Source of the DNA: Alphaproteobacteria bacterium
GTDB lineage: Bacteria; Pseudomonadota; Alphaproteobacteria; UBA7887
Length of the DNA stretch: 64,000 nt
Direction: 5' to 3'
NCBI GenBank assembly: GCA_030739735.1
Contig: JASLYQ010000009.1
Coordinates: 35,622-99,621 of the forward strand
Position numbers and translations under genes: made by a program. Position 1 is the first letter of the stretch. Each line of letters opens with the position of its first letter. Shown here in pieces: positions 36,463 through 45,057 of this stretch. The notes beneath the pieces are model-generated. The model ran no database searches, was not told the DNA's origin, and saw only the letters and a list, made by a program, of their open reading frames with translations.

Positions 36463-37266
36463 TCAGCGGGCCCGCTCCAGCGCGCGCTTATCGAAGTCGC
36501 GGTCGCCGAGACCGTTGCCAAAGGTGATATTGCTGAAAGTCAAGTCAGTGCTCTTGCCAGTCTGATGGTTGACCATCGACATCGAATGCGAGCGCCAGAA
36601 GCGGCCCTGATACTCATTGTAGTCGGCGAAGGTAAGCGTCTTCATCAGCGTATCCTTGCGGTCGTAGAAATCAATCTTCCAGACGCGGTACTCGTCCTGG
36701 TCACTCCAGGACTGTTGGCGCGTATAACCTGAGTTCTCGTCCAGTGGATAGCGCTCGATAAGCCAGCAGGTCAACTCCTCCACCCCGGGACAGGGCTCGT
36801 CAGCAAGCCAGTTATATGTGTACTTCTCGACCTCCTGACTGGAGAGGTCCTCATAGGCGAACTCGGAGCCTACAAAGGAACCAGACTTGTTCTTCGAACT
36901 GATGCGCTTGACGCGCTTTAGCGCCGGCAAGTAGAGCCACTGATCGTCTGAGCCAACCTTGTGGCTATGGGTCAGCACCGCCGTGCCCTTGATGTCGGCG
37001 GGTTCGTCGAAGATCGAGATAGACTTGTCACCGTCGTCCTCCACCTCGAGCGTCTTAGTCCGAAAATAACGCATGCTCTCCTCACCGTGACGGTTACGCA
37101 GGAGCATGGTCAAATTCGACTCAGTATCGTCGAAGCCAGACTGGTCGGCATCACCCTCCATGGCAATACGCAGACCCTTTTCCTCAAGTGTCTCTGCAGT
37201 AGCAACTAGAGGAATAACAATTATTATTGCAACGAGTAGCAATATAGTTAATATGTTATGTATCAT
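36463..37266 (-). CDS. Outer membrane lipoprotein-sorting protein (LolA-like fold)
   Basis: A 267-aa exported protein with an N-terminal hydrophobic signal (ILTILLLVAIIIVIPLVATA) and a LolA/LppX-like domain: ESMRYFRTKTLEVEDDGDKS, WLYLPALKRVKRISSKNKSG, SFVGSEFAYEDLSSQEVEKY and TFADYNEYQGRFWRSHSMSM. Proteins of this type (PF17131) are usually encoded beside MMPL/RND exporters and are thought to carry a lipid across the periplasm. Its start overlaps the MMPL stop by one base, so it is the third gene of a tetR-MMPL-LolA operon. Confidence 0.88.
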   Translation of the reverse strand: MIHNILTILLLVAIIIVIPLVATAETLEEKGLRIAMEGDADQSGFDDTESNLTMLLRNRHGEESMRYFRTKTLEVEDDGDKSISIFDEPADIKGTAVLTHSHKVGSDDQWLYLPALKRVKRISSKNKSGSFVGSEFAYEDLSSQEVEKYTYNWLADEPCPGVEELTCWLIERYPLDENSGYTRQQSWSDQDEYRVWKIDFYDRKDTLMKTLTFADYNEYQGRFWRSHSMSMVNHQTGKSTDLTFSNITFGNGLGDRDFDKRALERAR

Positions 37267-39584
37267 TACTTGCGTGTATCCAGTTTCATGATTAGGGGGG
37301 GCAGGAAGAGGAAGTCGACGGCAAGCGCTAGCGCGATGGTGATGGCGCTGAGCAGTCCCATCTCGGAATTTACCTTAAAGCCCGAGAAGGCGAGCACCAG
37401 AAAACCCAGCGTGAGGCAGACCGAGGTTACGGTGAGCGCCATGCCGACGGTGTTGAAGGCAAAGCGCGTGGCATCGACGCTGTGCATGCCGTGCTCGCGC
37501 CGTGCACGCAGATATTTGCTAAGAAAGTGCACCGTGTCGTCGACAACGATGCCCAACGTCATGGCGACGACAACGGCGATGGCGAGCCCAACCTGACCCG
37601 AGAAGTAGCCCCAAAGGCCAAAGGCCATGGCCGCCGGAAACAGGTTCGGAATCAGGCTCACCAGGCCCATAGAGAGGCTGCGCAGCGCGACGATCAGCAC
37701 CGCCGAGATCAGCATCAGGGCGATGATCGAGCCGCCGAGCATAGAGTTGATATTGCGCTCGGAGATGTAGGCGAACATAAGCGAGAGCCCGGTGCCCGGC
37801 GCAGCACGGTCGGGGATGTTACCAGCCAGCCAGTCCTGGGCGCGCGTATTGAGTTCGCGCATCTCCTTCGAGGTGATATCGACCACAGTCACCGTCACAC
37901 GCGTCGCCGACTTGCCGACGTTCACCTGGTCGTTGAGGCTGAGGCCGAACGGCACCGACATCTCGTAGAGCAGCAGGTACTGGGCAACCAGTTGCGTGTT
38001 CTCGGGGATGCGGTAATAAGTAGGGTCGTCACTGTGCAGGTTCTCGTTCAACCGCTTGATGGTGTCGGTCAGCACCCAAACGTGGCTAACCTTGGGCTGG
38101 GCGCGGAACCACTCGGCAAAGCGCTCGAGATCGGCGAGATATTTCGGATCGGCGACACCACCCTCGCGCCCCGCCGGCACGGAATATTCGAGCACGTTGA
38201 TGCCGGTGAGATTGTCCTGAGTGAAATCCGAATCCGTGCGGATCGGATAGCGCTCGTCAAAATACTTGATGAAGTCATCGTCGAGATTGATCTGTGTCGT
38301 GCCAACACCCATCGCCAGGATCACGGCGCCTGAGGCCCACAGCAGCCAATTGCGATGGCCGATGACGAAGTCGGCGAAGCTCTCCATGGCACGGCTGCCA
38401 AAGGTTTCAGCGCGACCTTTCGACGCCGGGAGCACGGCCATCGCCGCCGGGAGCAGCGTGACCGAGAGCACGAAAGCAACCATCACGCCAGTAGCCACTA
38501 GGTTTCCGAGCAAGTGAAATGGCGGCGCATCGGAGAAGTTCATGCTGAGGAAGCCGATGGCGGTCGTCACCGAGGTGATGAACACTGGCGCCATGTTAAC
38601 ACGCATTGATTCCACGATGGCGGCATGTTTGTCGAAGCCCTTGTGCAGCCCCTGCTTGGCCGTGACCATGATATGGACACCATGAGCAATGGCGAGGGTG
38701 AGGATGATGATCGGCGAGCCCATGGTGCCAGCGTTCATCACGACGCCGGCCCAGCCAGCCATCCCTAGAGTAGTGAACACCGTGAAGATGACCGAGAACA
38801 GGGTCAGCAGCGTCCACACAAGCGAGCGCACGGCAATGCCGATCACCACCAGCACCAGCAGGATCATGATCGGAAACAGCGTCAAGACGTCGGCCTCCGG
38901 AACTTCCGAAAACGCCATGTCGATCATCACGCCACCGGTCATATAGAGGTCGATATCCGGATAGCGCTCGCCGAACTCGGCCGCGCGCTCGCGCGCGAAC
39001 ATGGCGATCGAGGGTACCTCATCAAGGGATTCGCCGGGCGTTATCACCAGCACGCTAACCGCCGTCACTTTGCCTTCTGGATCGATAATGTTATTGACCA
39101 GGGTCGGCCGGTCGAGAACGATACGCCGCGCCCGCTCCACTAGGTCCTCGCCGGCCTCGGCCGCTGCTTTGCTGCCCGGCCACATATCTTCGACCACAAG
39201 ATCGTCGCCATTGGCATGGCTGTACTGGAAATTTGTGATCGAATCGACGCGGCTTGAATAGGGCGTTTTCCAACTTTCTTCAGTCAGCCAGCGTATGCCG
39301 TCAAGCGTTTTGGCGGAAAACACGTCGCCGCTTTTCGGGGCGATGACGTACATCAGGTTATCGTTCTTTGAATAGGTGTTCTCGAACTGGTCGAGCGCCC
39401 GCATTTGCGGGTTGTCCTTGCTGAAGAACACCCGACTATCAGGATTGCTGGTCAGCCTGCCCATGCCCATTGCCGCCACCACGACAACAACGATGCTGGT
39501 AGCCAGCACCAGCCACCGGTACCGTACCAGCACCAAGCCATAGGCGTAATCGATCGGTGCAGCCGCCGTACCATCTCCCCTCAT
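37266..39584 (-). CDS. MMPL-family RND transporter
   Basis: A 772-aa inner-membrane RND protein with twelve predicted membrane segments in two repeats, each with a large periplasmic loop. Landmarks: VFFSKDNPQMRALDQFENTY in loop one, the first transmembrane block PIMILLVLVVIGIAVRSLVW, GSPIIILTLAIAHGVHIMVT and the second-half ILTLGIVVDDTVHFLSKYLR-like segment (MTLGIVVDDTVHFLSKYLRA). This branch resembles HpnN and other lipid exporters. With the adjacent LolA-like protein, export of a lipid or hydrophobic compound is likely. Start overlaps the tetR stop by 4 bases. Confidence 0.92.
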   Translation of the reverse strand: MRGDGTAAAPIDYAYGLVLVRYRWLVLATSIVVVVVAAMGMGRLTSNPDSRVFFSKDNPQMRALDQFENTYSKNDNLMYVIAPKSGDVFSAKTLDGIRWLTEESWKTPYSSRVDSITNFQYSHANGDDLVVEDMWPGSKAAAEAGEDLVERARRIVLDRPTLVNNIIDPEGKVTAVSVLVITPGESLDEVPSIAMFARERAAEFGERYPDIDLYMTGGVMIDMAFSEVPEADVLTLFPIMILLVLVVIGIAVRSLVWTLLTLFSVIFTVFTTLGMAGWAGVVMNAGTMGSPIIILTLAIAHGVHIMVTAKQGLHKGFDKHAAIVESMRVNMAPVFITSVTTAIGFLSMNFSDAPPFHLLGNLVATGVMVAFVLSVTLLPAAMAVLPASKGRAETFGSRAMESFADFVIGHRNWLLWASGAVILAMGVGTTQINLDDDFIKYFDERYPIRTDSDFTQDNLTGINVLEYSVPAGREGGVADPKYLADLERFAEWFRAQPKVSHVWVLTDTIKRLNENLHSDDPTYYRIPENTQLVAQYLLLYEMSVPFGLSLNDQVNVGKSATRVTVTVVDITSKEMRELNTRAQDWLAGNIPDRAAPGTGLSLMFAYISERNINSMLGGSIIALMLISAVLIVALRSLSMGLVSLIPNLFPAAMAFGLWGYFSGQVGLAIAVVVAMTLGIVVDDTVHFLSKYLRARREHGMHSVDATRFAFNTVGMALTVTSVCLTLGFLVLAFSGFKVNSEMGLLSAITIALALAVDFLFLPPLIMKLDTRK

Positions 39585-40243
39585 CGTGCCAGCATTCCCT
39601 CAACCATCAGAGCCACCACATTATCGGTTTCTGCCAACAATTCTTGTAAAGGTGCGCCGCGAACCTGGCCATGCTGAGAAAAGGTCTGCGTCGCCACGAT
39701 CACCGCCGCCGCGATCGTATCGACGTTAAGCGGACGGAACTCACCCCGGCCCATGCCGTCTACAATCAATTGCGCCACCAAGGCACGCTCGCTCGCGCGA
39801 TGGGCCTCGATCAACGCCTCGCGCTCCCGGCAGACATACTCAATCAGATCTTCAAAGTGCAGGTCGCTTTCGATCAGGCCGTGCAAGGATTTAACCTTGA
39901 GCCGGATCATGCGATGCAAGCGCTCGCCGGCACCGAAGTCACTGTCGGCGACGATCGCCGCCATGTCCTGGCGCAGGTTGGCCAGCCACTGCTTAGCACT
40001 GGCCGCTGCAATGTCGCCCTTGCAATCGAAATAGCGGTAGATATTTGCGGCCGACATGCCGCAATCGGCGCCGATCTCGGCTAGCGTTGTCTTAGTAAAA
40101 CCGTAGCGCTTGAAGCGCGCCTCAGCGGCGGCCTGGATGCGCGCGCGCACCTGCACGGACTGGGCCTCGGCCGATCCTTTGTCTCTTTGGACAGCAGCGT
40201 TCACAGACACATTACTAAATAATGAAGAATGAATACTCAACAT
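39581..40243 (-). CDS. TetR/AcrR-family transcriptional regulator
   Basis: A 220-aa repressor. Helix-turn-helix at about residues 33-75: AEARFKRYGFTKTTLAEIGA, DCGMSAANIYRYFDCKGDIA. The C-terminal ligand-binding domain is variable. It is the first gene of the unit with the MMPL exporter and LolA-like protein, so it probably autoregulates that operon in response to the exported compound. The ATG at 40243 is taken, but GTG codons at 40210 and 40204 are alternatives; the later ones would free the inverted repeat at 40216-40251 as promoter sequence. Confidence 0.9.
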   Translation of the reverse strand: MLSIHSSLFSNVSVNAAVQRDKGSAEAQSVQVRARIQAAAEARFKRYGFTKTTLAEIGADCGMSAANIYRYFDCKGDIAAASAKQWLANLRQDMAAIVADSDFGAGERLHRMIRLKVKSLHGLIESDLHFEDLIEYVCREREALIEAHRASERALVAQLIVDGMGRGEFRPLNVDTIAAAVIVATQTFSQHGQVRGAPLQELLAETDNVVALMVEGMLAR

Positions 40244-40251
40244 ATTATTTA
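40216..40251. promoter_or_regulatory. Candidate TetR operator
   Basis: TAAATAAT (40216-40223) and ATTATTTA (40244-40251) form a perfect inverted repeat separated by 20 bases, in an AT-rich stretch at the tetR start and before the divergent GAF-PP2C gene. Position suits autoregulation by the TetR protein. The arms are simple AT sequence, so chance is possible. Confidence 0.35.
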
Positions 40252-40297
40252 ATGATCATGCTCTCGTGACATCCTGCAGACCCGCTATGATGCCGCG

Positions 40298-41998
40298 ATG
40301 GAGCAACAAGCACCGCAAAAGCCGGTGGTCGCCGATCACCAGGAATTTGACAATTACCTGGAACTTCTCGCCGTCGTCGGCCAGGATTTCGCCACCTCGC
40401 TCGATATCGACGAGACCGTCCAGCTCACCCTGTCGCGCATCGTCAACTACCTCGATGCCGAGGCAGCCTCGCTGTTCATGCTCGAAAACGACGACACCGA
40501 GATCGTTTGCCGCGTCAGTGTCGGCCCCTCCGATATCGTGGGCCTGCGCCTCAAATACGGTCAGGGTATCGTCGGTCAGTCGATCTCACAGCAGGCCACC
40601 CTGATGGTACGCGACGTCACTCGGGACGCCAATTTCCTGCGCTCCGTAGACGAAAAGACAGGCTTCACTACGCGCTCTATCCTATGTGCCCCCATGAGTC
40701 TCAATGACGTCCATATCGGCGCCATCGAGGTGATCAACAAACGTGTCGGCGAAGGGTTGTTCGCGGAGGGGGACCGCGATGCCCTGCGTGTGCTCGCGGC
40801 TTCGGCAGCGCTCGCTATCCACAACGCCACCCTGACCAAGACACTGATTACCCAGCAGCGCCTGCAGCGCGAGCTTGAGCTGGTAGCGGAGCTACAGCTC
40901 TCTCTGCTGCCGGACCGCCGAGAAACCGATTTTCCCGTACATGGCGTCAACGTACCTGCACGCACTGTCTCCGGTGATTTTTTTGATTTCTTTGCCTTGC
41001 CCGATGGGCGCATATGCTTCGATCTCGGCGACGTCGCCGGCAAAGGCATCCAGGCGGCCCTGCTGATGGCCAAGGCCTCAAGCCTGGTGCGCTGCCTCGG
41101 CAAGAGCGTGCACCACCCGGGCGATCTGCTGGGGCTCGTCAACCGCGAGATTTGCGAGACCGCGAGCCGGGGCATGTTTGTCACTCTCGTCGTGGGCATC
41201 TACGACCCAGCCGACGACAGCGTCATCCTGGCCAATGCCGGCCATGAGCCGGCGCTCCTCGTGGCAACGGATGGTAGCGTGCGCGACTTCGCAGCCATGG
41301 CACCGCCAGTGGGAGTGTCGGCCGACCTTCCCCTCGAGCAGCGCTTCCCCGAAATCACTTTCGCGCTCGACGGCGGCAGCCTATATCTCTTTACAGACGG
41401 CGTCACCGAGGGCTCGATCGACGGGGGTGCGCCGCTCGGGCCTGAGGGCGTGCGCGATCTGCTGCGCGAGCTTTCCGTGCTGCCTGCGGCCAATCGCGTG
41501 GACGAAATTGCCAAGCGCTTTACCCGCTCCGACAAGCCGCTGCACGATGACCTGACCATGCTGGTGGTACAGGCTGCAAAATCACAGGCGCCCTTGGTCA
41601 AACGGCGCCTGCGAGCCACGGCCGAGAGCCTCAAGGAGATCCGCGACGTGACGCGCGAGGTAAGCCAAGAAGCAGGCTGCGGCGAAGACTGCACCGAACA
41701 ACTCGTGCTTGCCGTGAACGAGGCCTGCATGAATATCATTCAACACGCCTATGGAGAGGAAAGCGAGGGCGAGATGGTGCTCGATATCCGCCTGATCGAC
41801 AACGCGCTAGAGGTGCGGCTGACGGATTTCGCCGAGCCGATGGATCTCGAGACCGTGAAGCCGCGCCCGCTGGAAGAGCTGCGCCCGGGGGGACTCGGCA
41901 CGCGATTTATGAGCGAATGCATGGATGAGGTTCGCTTTGTGGTACCGCCGCCGGATGGCGCTGGCAATCAGCTGTGGATGCGCAAGCGTATTGCTTGA
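40298..41998 (+). CDS. GAF-PP2C (SpoIIE/RsbU)-HATPase (RsbW-like) fusion protein
   Basis: A 566-aa cytoplasmic signalling protein combining three parts of a partner-switching circuit. GAF sensor domain at about 18-175 (LELLAVVGQDFATSLDIDET ... GAIEVINKRVGEGLFAEGDR); PP2C-type phosphatase at about 215-425 (TVSGDFFDFFALPDG, CFDLGDVAGKGIQAALLMAK, LANAGHEPALLV, TDGVTEGS, HDDLTMLVVQ); HATPase kinase domain from about 435 (QLVLAVNEACMNIIQHAYGE, GGLGTRFMSECMDEV). So phosphatase and anti-anti-factor kinase activities are both on one chain. It is directly followed by a STAS protein and the Mla genes. No ribosome site is obvious at 40298. Confidence 0.93.
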   Translation: MEQQAPQKPVVADHQEFDNYLELLAVVGQDFATSLDIDETVQLTLSRIVNYLDAEAASLFMLENDDTEIVCRVSVGPSDIVGLRLKYGQGIVGQSISQQATLMVRDVTRDANFLRSVDEKTGFTTRSILCAPMSLNDVHIGAIEVINKRVGEGLFAEGDRDALRVLAASAALAIHNATLTKTLITQQRLQRELELVAELQLSLLPDRRETDFPVHGVNVPARTVSGDFFDFFALPDGRICFDLGDVAGKGIQAALLMAKASSLVRCLGKSVHHPGDLLGLVNREICETASRGMFVTLVVGIYDPADDSVILANAGHEPALLVATDGSVRDFAAMAPPVGVSADLPLEQRFPEITFALDGGSLYLFTDGVTEGSIDGGAPLGPEGVRDLLRELSVLPAANRVDEIAKRFTRSDKPLHDDLTMLVVQAAKSQAPLVKRRLRATAESLKEIRDVTREVSQEAGCGEDCTEQLVLAVNEACMNIIQHAYGEESEGEMVLDIRLIDNALEVRLTDFAEPMDLETVKPRPLEELRPGGLGTRFMSECMDEVRFVVPPPDGAGNQLWMRKRIA

Positions 41999-42054
41999 TA
42001 CTCGTCGCCGCTTTTCGGCTAGAATGGCTGCGGCAGGACCGGAAGGGATCGCCG

Positions 42055-42387
42055 ATGAAACACGAGGTCGCAAAGGAGCACGGTTTAGCTGTCGTCGCGT
42101 TCAGCGGTGATATCGACTTCGGCTCGTCTCCAGAGGCTCGGCGCGTGCTACTCGACACGCTGGAGGACGAAGGCGGCCTGTTGGTGGACCTATCGGCCGT
42201 CACCTACATCGACAGCTCTGGCGTGGCCAGTCTGATCGAGGCGTTCCAGAGCGCTAAGGGTTCCAACTCCCGCTTCGCCCTGGTGGCAGTCAGCGATGCT
42301 GCCATGCGCGTCCTGCGCCTCGCTCACCTAGAACGGGTCTTCCCGATTTTCAAATCGGTGGCCGACGCCGTCGACAACGCTCGCTGA
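42055..42387 (+). CDS. STAS-domain protein (anti-sigma-factor antagonist / MlaB-like)
   Basis: A 110-aa single STAS domain: LAVVAFSGDIDFGSSPEARR, LLVDLSAVTYIDSSGVASLI, RVLRLAHLERVFPIF. The Ser in YIDSSGVASL is the site phosphorylated in SpoIIAA/RsbV proteins. GGAAGGGA lies 5 bases before ATG 42055. Position between the phosphatase/kinase fusion and mlaE means it may be both the substrate of the switch and the MlaB-type subunit that binds MlaF; this is inference. It starts 57 bases after the fusion gene and ends 11 bases before mlaE. Confidence 0.92.
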   Translation: MKHEVAKEHGLAVVAFSGDIDFGSSPEARRVLLDTLEDEGGLLVDLSAVTYIDSSGVASLIEAFQSAKGSNSRFALVAVSDAAMRVLRLAHLERVFPIFKSVADAVDNAR

Positions 42388-42397
42388 TCGGACGGAT

Positions 42398-43234
42398 ATG
42401 GCGGAACAGACCGCGCCCGGCCATCCACGCAACCTGACAGAGGCCATCGGCCGCCAGGCCATCGCTGGGCTCGCCGCCCTCGCGCGCGGTATTGAGGGTG
42501 TTGGTACTGGCGTGGTGTTGCTGGTGCAAAGTATCGCCCTGTTGTTATTCGGCCGCCTGCGCCACCAGCCGGTGCGCCTGCCCTCGGTGATCGCGCAGAT
42601 GATGGAGATTGGCATCCGCGCCGTGCCAATCGCTTCAGTGCTCGCCTTCATGATCGGCATCACGCTTGCGATGCAGGGCATCGACCTACTCAAGACCTTC
42701 GGCGCGGAGAGTCAGGTGGTGCTCGCCGCGGCCCTTTCGGTGACGCGCGAGTTTGCGCCATTAATCATGGGCGTGCTGGTCGCCGGCCGTTCCGGCTCGG
42801 CGCTGACAGCGCGCATCGGTACTATGGTCATTAGTCAGGAAATCGACGCCTTGCGCGTCATGGGCATAAGCCCGGTGCGCTATCTCGTCGTACCGGCCCT
42901 GCTGTCGATGCTGGTCATGCTACCACTGCTGACCTTCCTTGCCGATATCGTCGGCCTGCTCGGCGCCGCACTCTATACCAATCTTGAGCTCGGCATGTCG
43001 TTGCATGCCTTTGCCGACGCCACAGTTAAAGTGCTCACGGTCAACCATCTCATGCACGGCATCTCCAAGAGCGTCATCTTCGGCGGCATCATCGCTCTGG
43101 TTTCGGTGGTCAACGGTTTCGCAGTCTCGGGTGGCGCCGAGCAGGTTGGTCGTGCCACCACCAAAACCGTCGTACAATCCATCGCCGGCATCATCATCAC
43201 CGATATGCTGGTCATCTTTATCCTAACCCGCTGA
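42398..43234 (+). CDS. mlaE: ABC lipid transporter permease, MlaE family
   Basis: A 278-aa inner-membrane permease of the Mla phospholipid transporter. Recognised by the family core GIRAVPIASVLAFMIGITLA, QGIDLLKTFGAESQVVLAAA, REFAPLIMGVLVAGRSGSAL and ARIGTMVISQEIDALRVMGI, and by MHGISKSVIFGGIIALVSVV. Its end and the next start share one base (TGATG), so translation is coupled to the ATPase gene. Confidence 0.94.
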   Translation: MAEQTAPGHPRNLTEAIGRQAIAGLAALARGIEGVGTGVVLLVQSIALLLFGRLRHQPVRLPSVIAQMMEIGIRAVPIASVLAFMIGITLAMQGIDLLKTFGAESQVVLAAALSVTREFAPLIMGVLVAGRSGSALTARIGTMVISQEIDALRVMGISPVRYLVVPALLSMLVMLPLLTFLADIVGLLGAALYTNLELGMSLHAFADATVKVLTVNHLMHGISKSVIFGGIIALVSVVNGFAVSGGAEQVGRATTKTVVQSIAGIIITDMLVIFILTR

Positions 43235-44037
43235 TGACCGCGCCGGATATCGCCATGGCCGAAACGGCCGAGCCGGTGATTGAGGTAAGCTCCCTGGTCA
43301 CGCACTATCCCGGCAACAAGGAGCCGATCCTCAAGGGCATCGACGTCACGGTTTTCGACCGTGAGATCGTCTGCATCATGGGTGGCAGCGGCTCGGGCAA
43401 GAGCACGCTCTTGCGACAGATCATAGCTCTTGACAAGCCGACCAGCGGCAGCATTCAGATCCTCGGTACCGACGTGAATCGCGCCGACCACAACGGGATG
43501 CATGCCATGCGCAAGCGCATCGGCGTCGCCTTCCAGGGAGGCGCCATGTTCAATTCTATGACTGTTGGCGAGAACCTCAAGCTGCCGCTGCGCGAGCATG
43601 CCAGCCTCGCCGAAGAGCAAATGAACATCATGGTGCGCATGAAACTCGGCTTCGTCAGCCTGCCGCCCGAAACCGCGAACCAGCTGCCGTCCGAGCTTTC
43701 CGGGGGTATGCTCAAGCGCGCAGCCATGGCGCGGGCCATCATGATGGATCCGACGCTGTTGTTCTGCGACGAACCTTCGGCTGGCCTCGACCCAGCCGTG
43801 TCGGCCTCGCTCGACGATCTCATTCTGCGCTTGCGCGATGCCATGGCCATGACCATCGTAGTAGTCACCCACGAGCGCGCCAGCGCCTTCAAGATCTCCG
43901 ATCGCATCATTGTACTCGACAGGGGGGAGATCCTCATGGCCGGCTCGCTCGAAGAGCTACGTGAGCACGGCTCCAAGCGGGTGCAGGATCTGCTCGACGG
44001 CGTGCCCGAAGAAGCCGAAGTCGCGGGCTGGCTGTAG
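43234..44037 (+). CDS. mlaF: ABC transporter ATP-binding protein, MlaF family
   Basis: A 267-aa ATPase energising lipid transport. Walker A GGSGSGKST, Q-loop VAFQGGAMFNSMTV, signature SGGMLKRAAMARAI, Walker B LLFCDEPSAGLDP and the switch His in VVVTHE. The LSGGM form of the signature and AFQ.GALF-type Q-loop are those of MlaF proteins. It lies between the permease and the MCE protein. Confidence 0.95.
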   Translation: MTAPDIAMAETAEPVIEVSSLVTHYPGNKEPILKGIDVTVFDREIVCIMGGSGSGKSTLLRQIIALDKPTSGSIQILGTDVNRADHNGMHAMRKRIGVAFQGGAMFNSMTVGENLKLPLREHASLAEEQMNIMVRMKLGFVSLPPETANQLPSELSGGMLKRAAMARAIMMDPTLLFCDEPSAGLDPAVSASLDDLILRLRDAMAMTIVVVTHERASAFKISDRIIVLDRGEILMAGSLEELREHGSKRVQDLLDGVPEEAEVAGWL

Positions 44038-44055
44038 GACCATTGGGGGAGCAGA

Positions 44056-45057
44056 ATGGGGGCGAATAGGGTCGGTTACTTTGTCGTGGGGCTGTTCGTC
44101 GTGATCTTGCTGGCTGGTCTGATCGGCCTGCTTACCGTGCTCGCCGGCCGCGGTGAGCACGCGGAGTCATATGAAACCGTCTATGCCAATGTCAGTGGCC
44201 TCAAGTTCGGCACACCAGTGTTCTTTGAAGGCTTCCAGGCTGGACAAATCGAGCATATCGCGCCGATCACTGTCGGGGACCACACCGAGTTTCGCGTCGC
44301 GTTAAGCGTCCGCGCCGATCTTTCCATCCCCGATGACAGCGAGGTTCTGATCGTCCAGCCCAATCTGCTCTCGGGCCGGGCGCTGTCGATCAGGGCCGGA
44401 CGCTCCACGACACTGATCCGGCCGGGCGGACACATCCGCGGTGGTACCACCAGCGGCCTCGCAGCGCTGCCGGGCCTGGTCTCCAGCGGCCAGGACGTGA
44501 TCGAGAATGCTCGCGCCTTGATGGTCGAGGCCACCGCCACCATGGCCGCCATCAAACGCTGGGTGGCCGAGGACATGGTGCGCATTACCGCCAGCTATGA
44601 ATCCCTGCCGCTGGTGTTGCAGGCCGAGGCGCAGGCACTGTCGGCAGAAGCCCACGGCATGGCGCTCGCGGCTAATGCGGTCATTGAGCGCACCAACCTT
44701 TTTCTCAACGACGAAAACGCCCGCTCCGTCACACGTTCGCTCACCAACGTCGAGACCCTGACCGAGGACCTTGCCAAGACCAGCGCCGATTTGCGTATCC
44801 TTGGCAACGACACCCGTGTGGTAGTTGAGCAAATCCACGCCCTGATATCTGACAACAAGACTGACCTTGAAGGCTCCATCGTCGATATGCGCTATACGGT
44901 AGAGACAATTGCTGAACGTATCGATGCAGTAACATACAATCTGGAAGGTACGAGTCGGAATATGTATGAGTTCAGCCGCCAAATCCGGATCAACCCGGGC
45001 CTGTTGCTAGGTGCTAGCGCCGCCGAAGAGGCCTTGGAAGCCGGCGCTGAGCAGTGA
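44056..45057 (+). CDS. mlaD: MCE-family lipid-binding protein, MlaD-like
   Basis: A 333-aa protein with one N-terminal membrane helix (VGYFVVGLFVVILLAGLIGL), an MCE domain (YETVYANVSGLKFGTPVFFE, GFQAGQIEHIAPI) and a long C-terminal alpha-helical/coiled-coil part (about residues 150-310) that is longer than in E. coli MlaD. MCE proteins form a hexameric ring carrying lipids across the periplasm. GGGGGAG stands before ATG 44056. Its stop overlaps the next start (GTGA). Confidence 0.92.
   Translation: MGANRVGYFVVGLFVVILLAGLIGLLTVLAGRGEHAESYETVYANVSGLKFGTPVFFEGFQAGQIEHIAPITVGDHTEFRVALSVRADLSIPDDSEVLIVQPNLLSGRALSIRAGRSTTLIRPGGHIRGGTTSGLAALPGLVSSGQDVIENARALMVEATATMAAIKRWVAEDMVRITASYESLPLVLQAEAQALSAEAHGMALAANAVIERTNLFLNDENARSVTRSLTNVETLTEDLAKTSADLRILGNDTRVVVEQIHALISDNKTDLEGSIVDMRYTVETIAERIDAVTYNLEGTSRNMYEFSRQIRINPGLLLGASAAEEALEAGAEQ

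Noticed and set aside
36223..36732. 169-residue plus-strand frame as a separate gene
   Set aside because: Its first half is the shifted part of the 2OG oxygenase relic; its second half is antisense to the LolA-like gene.
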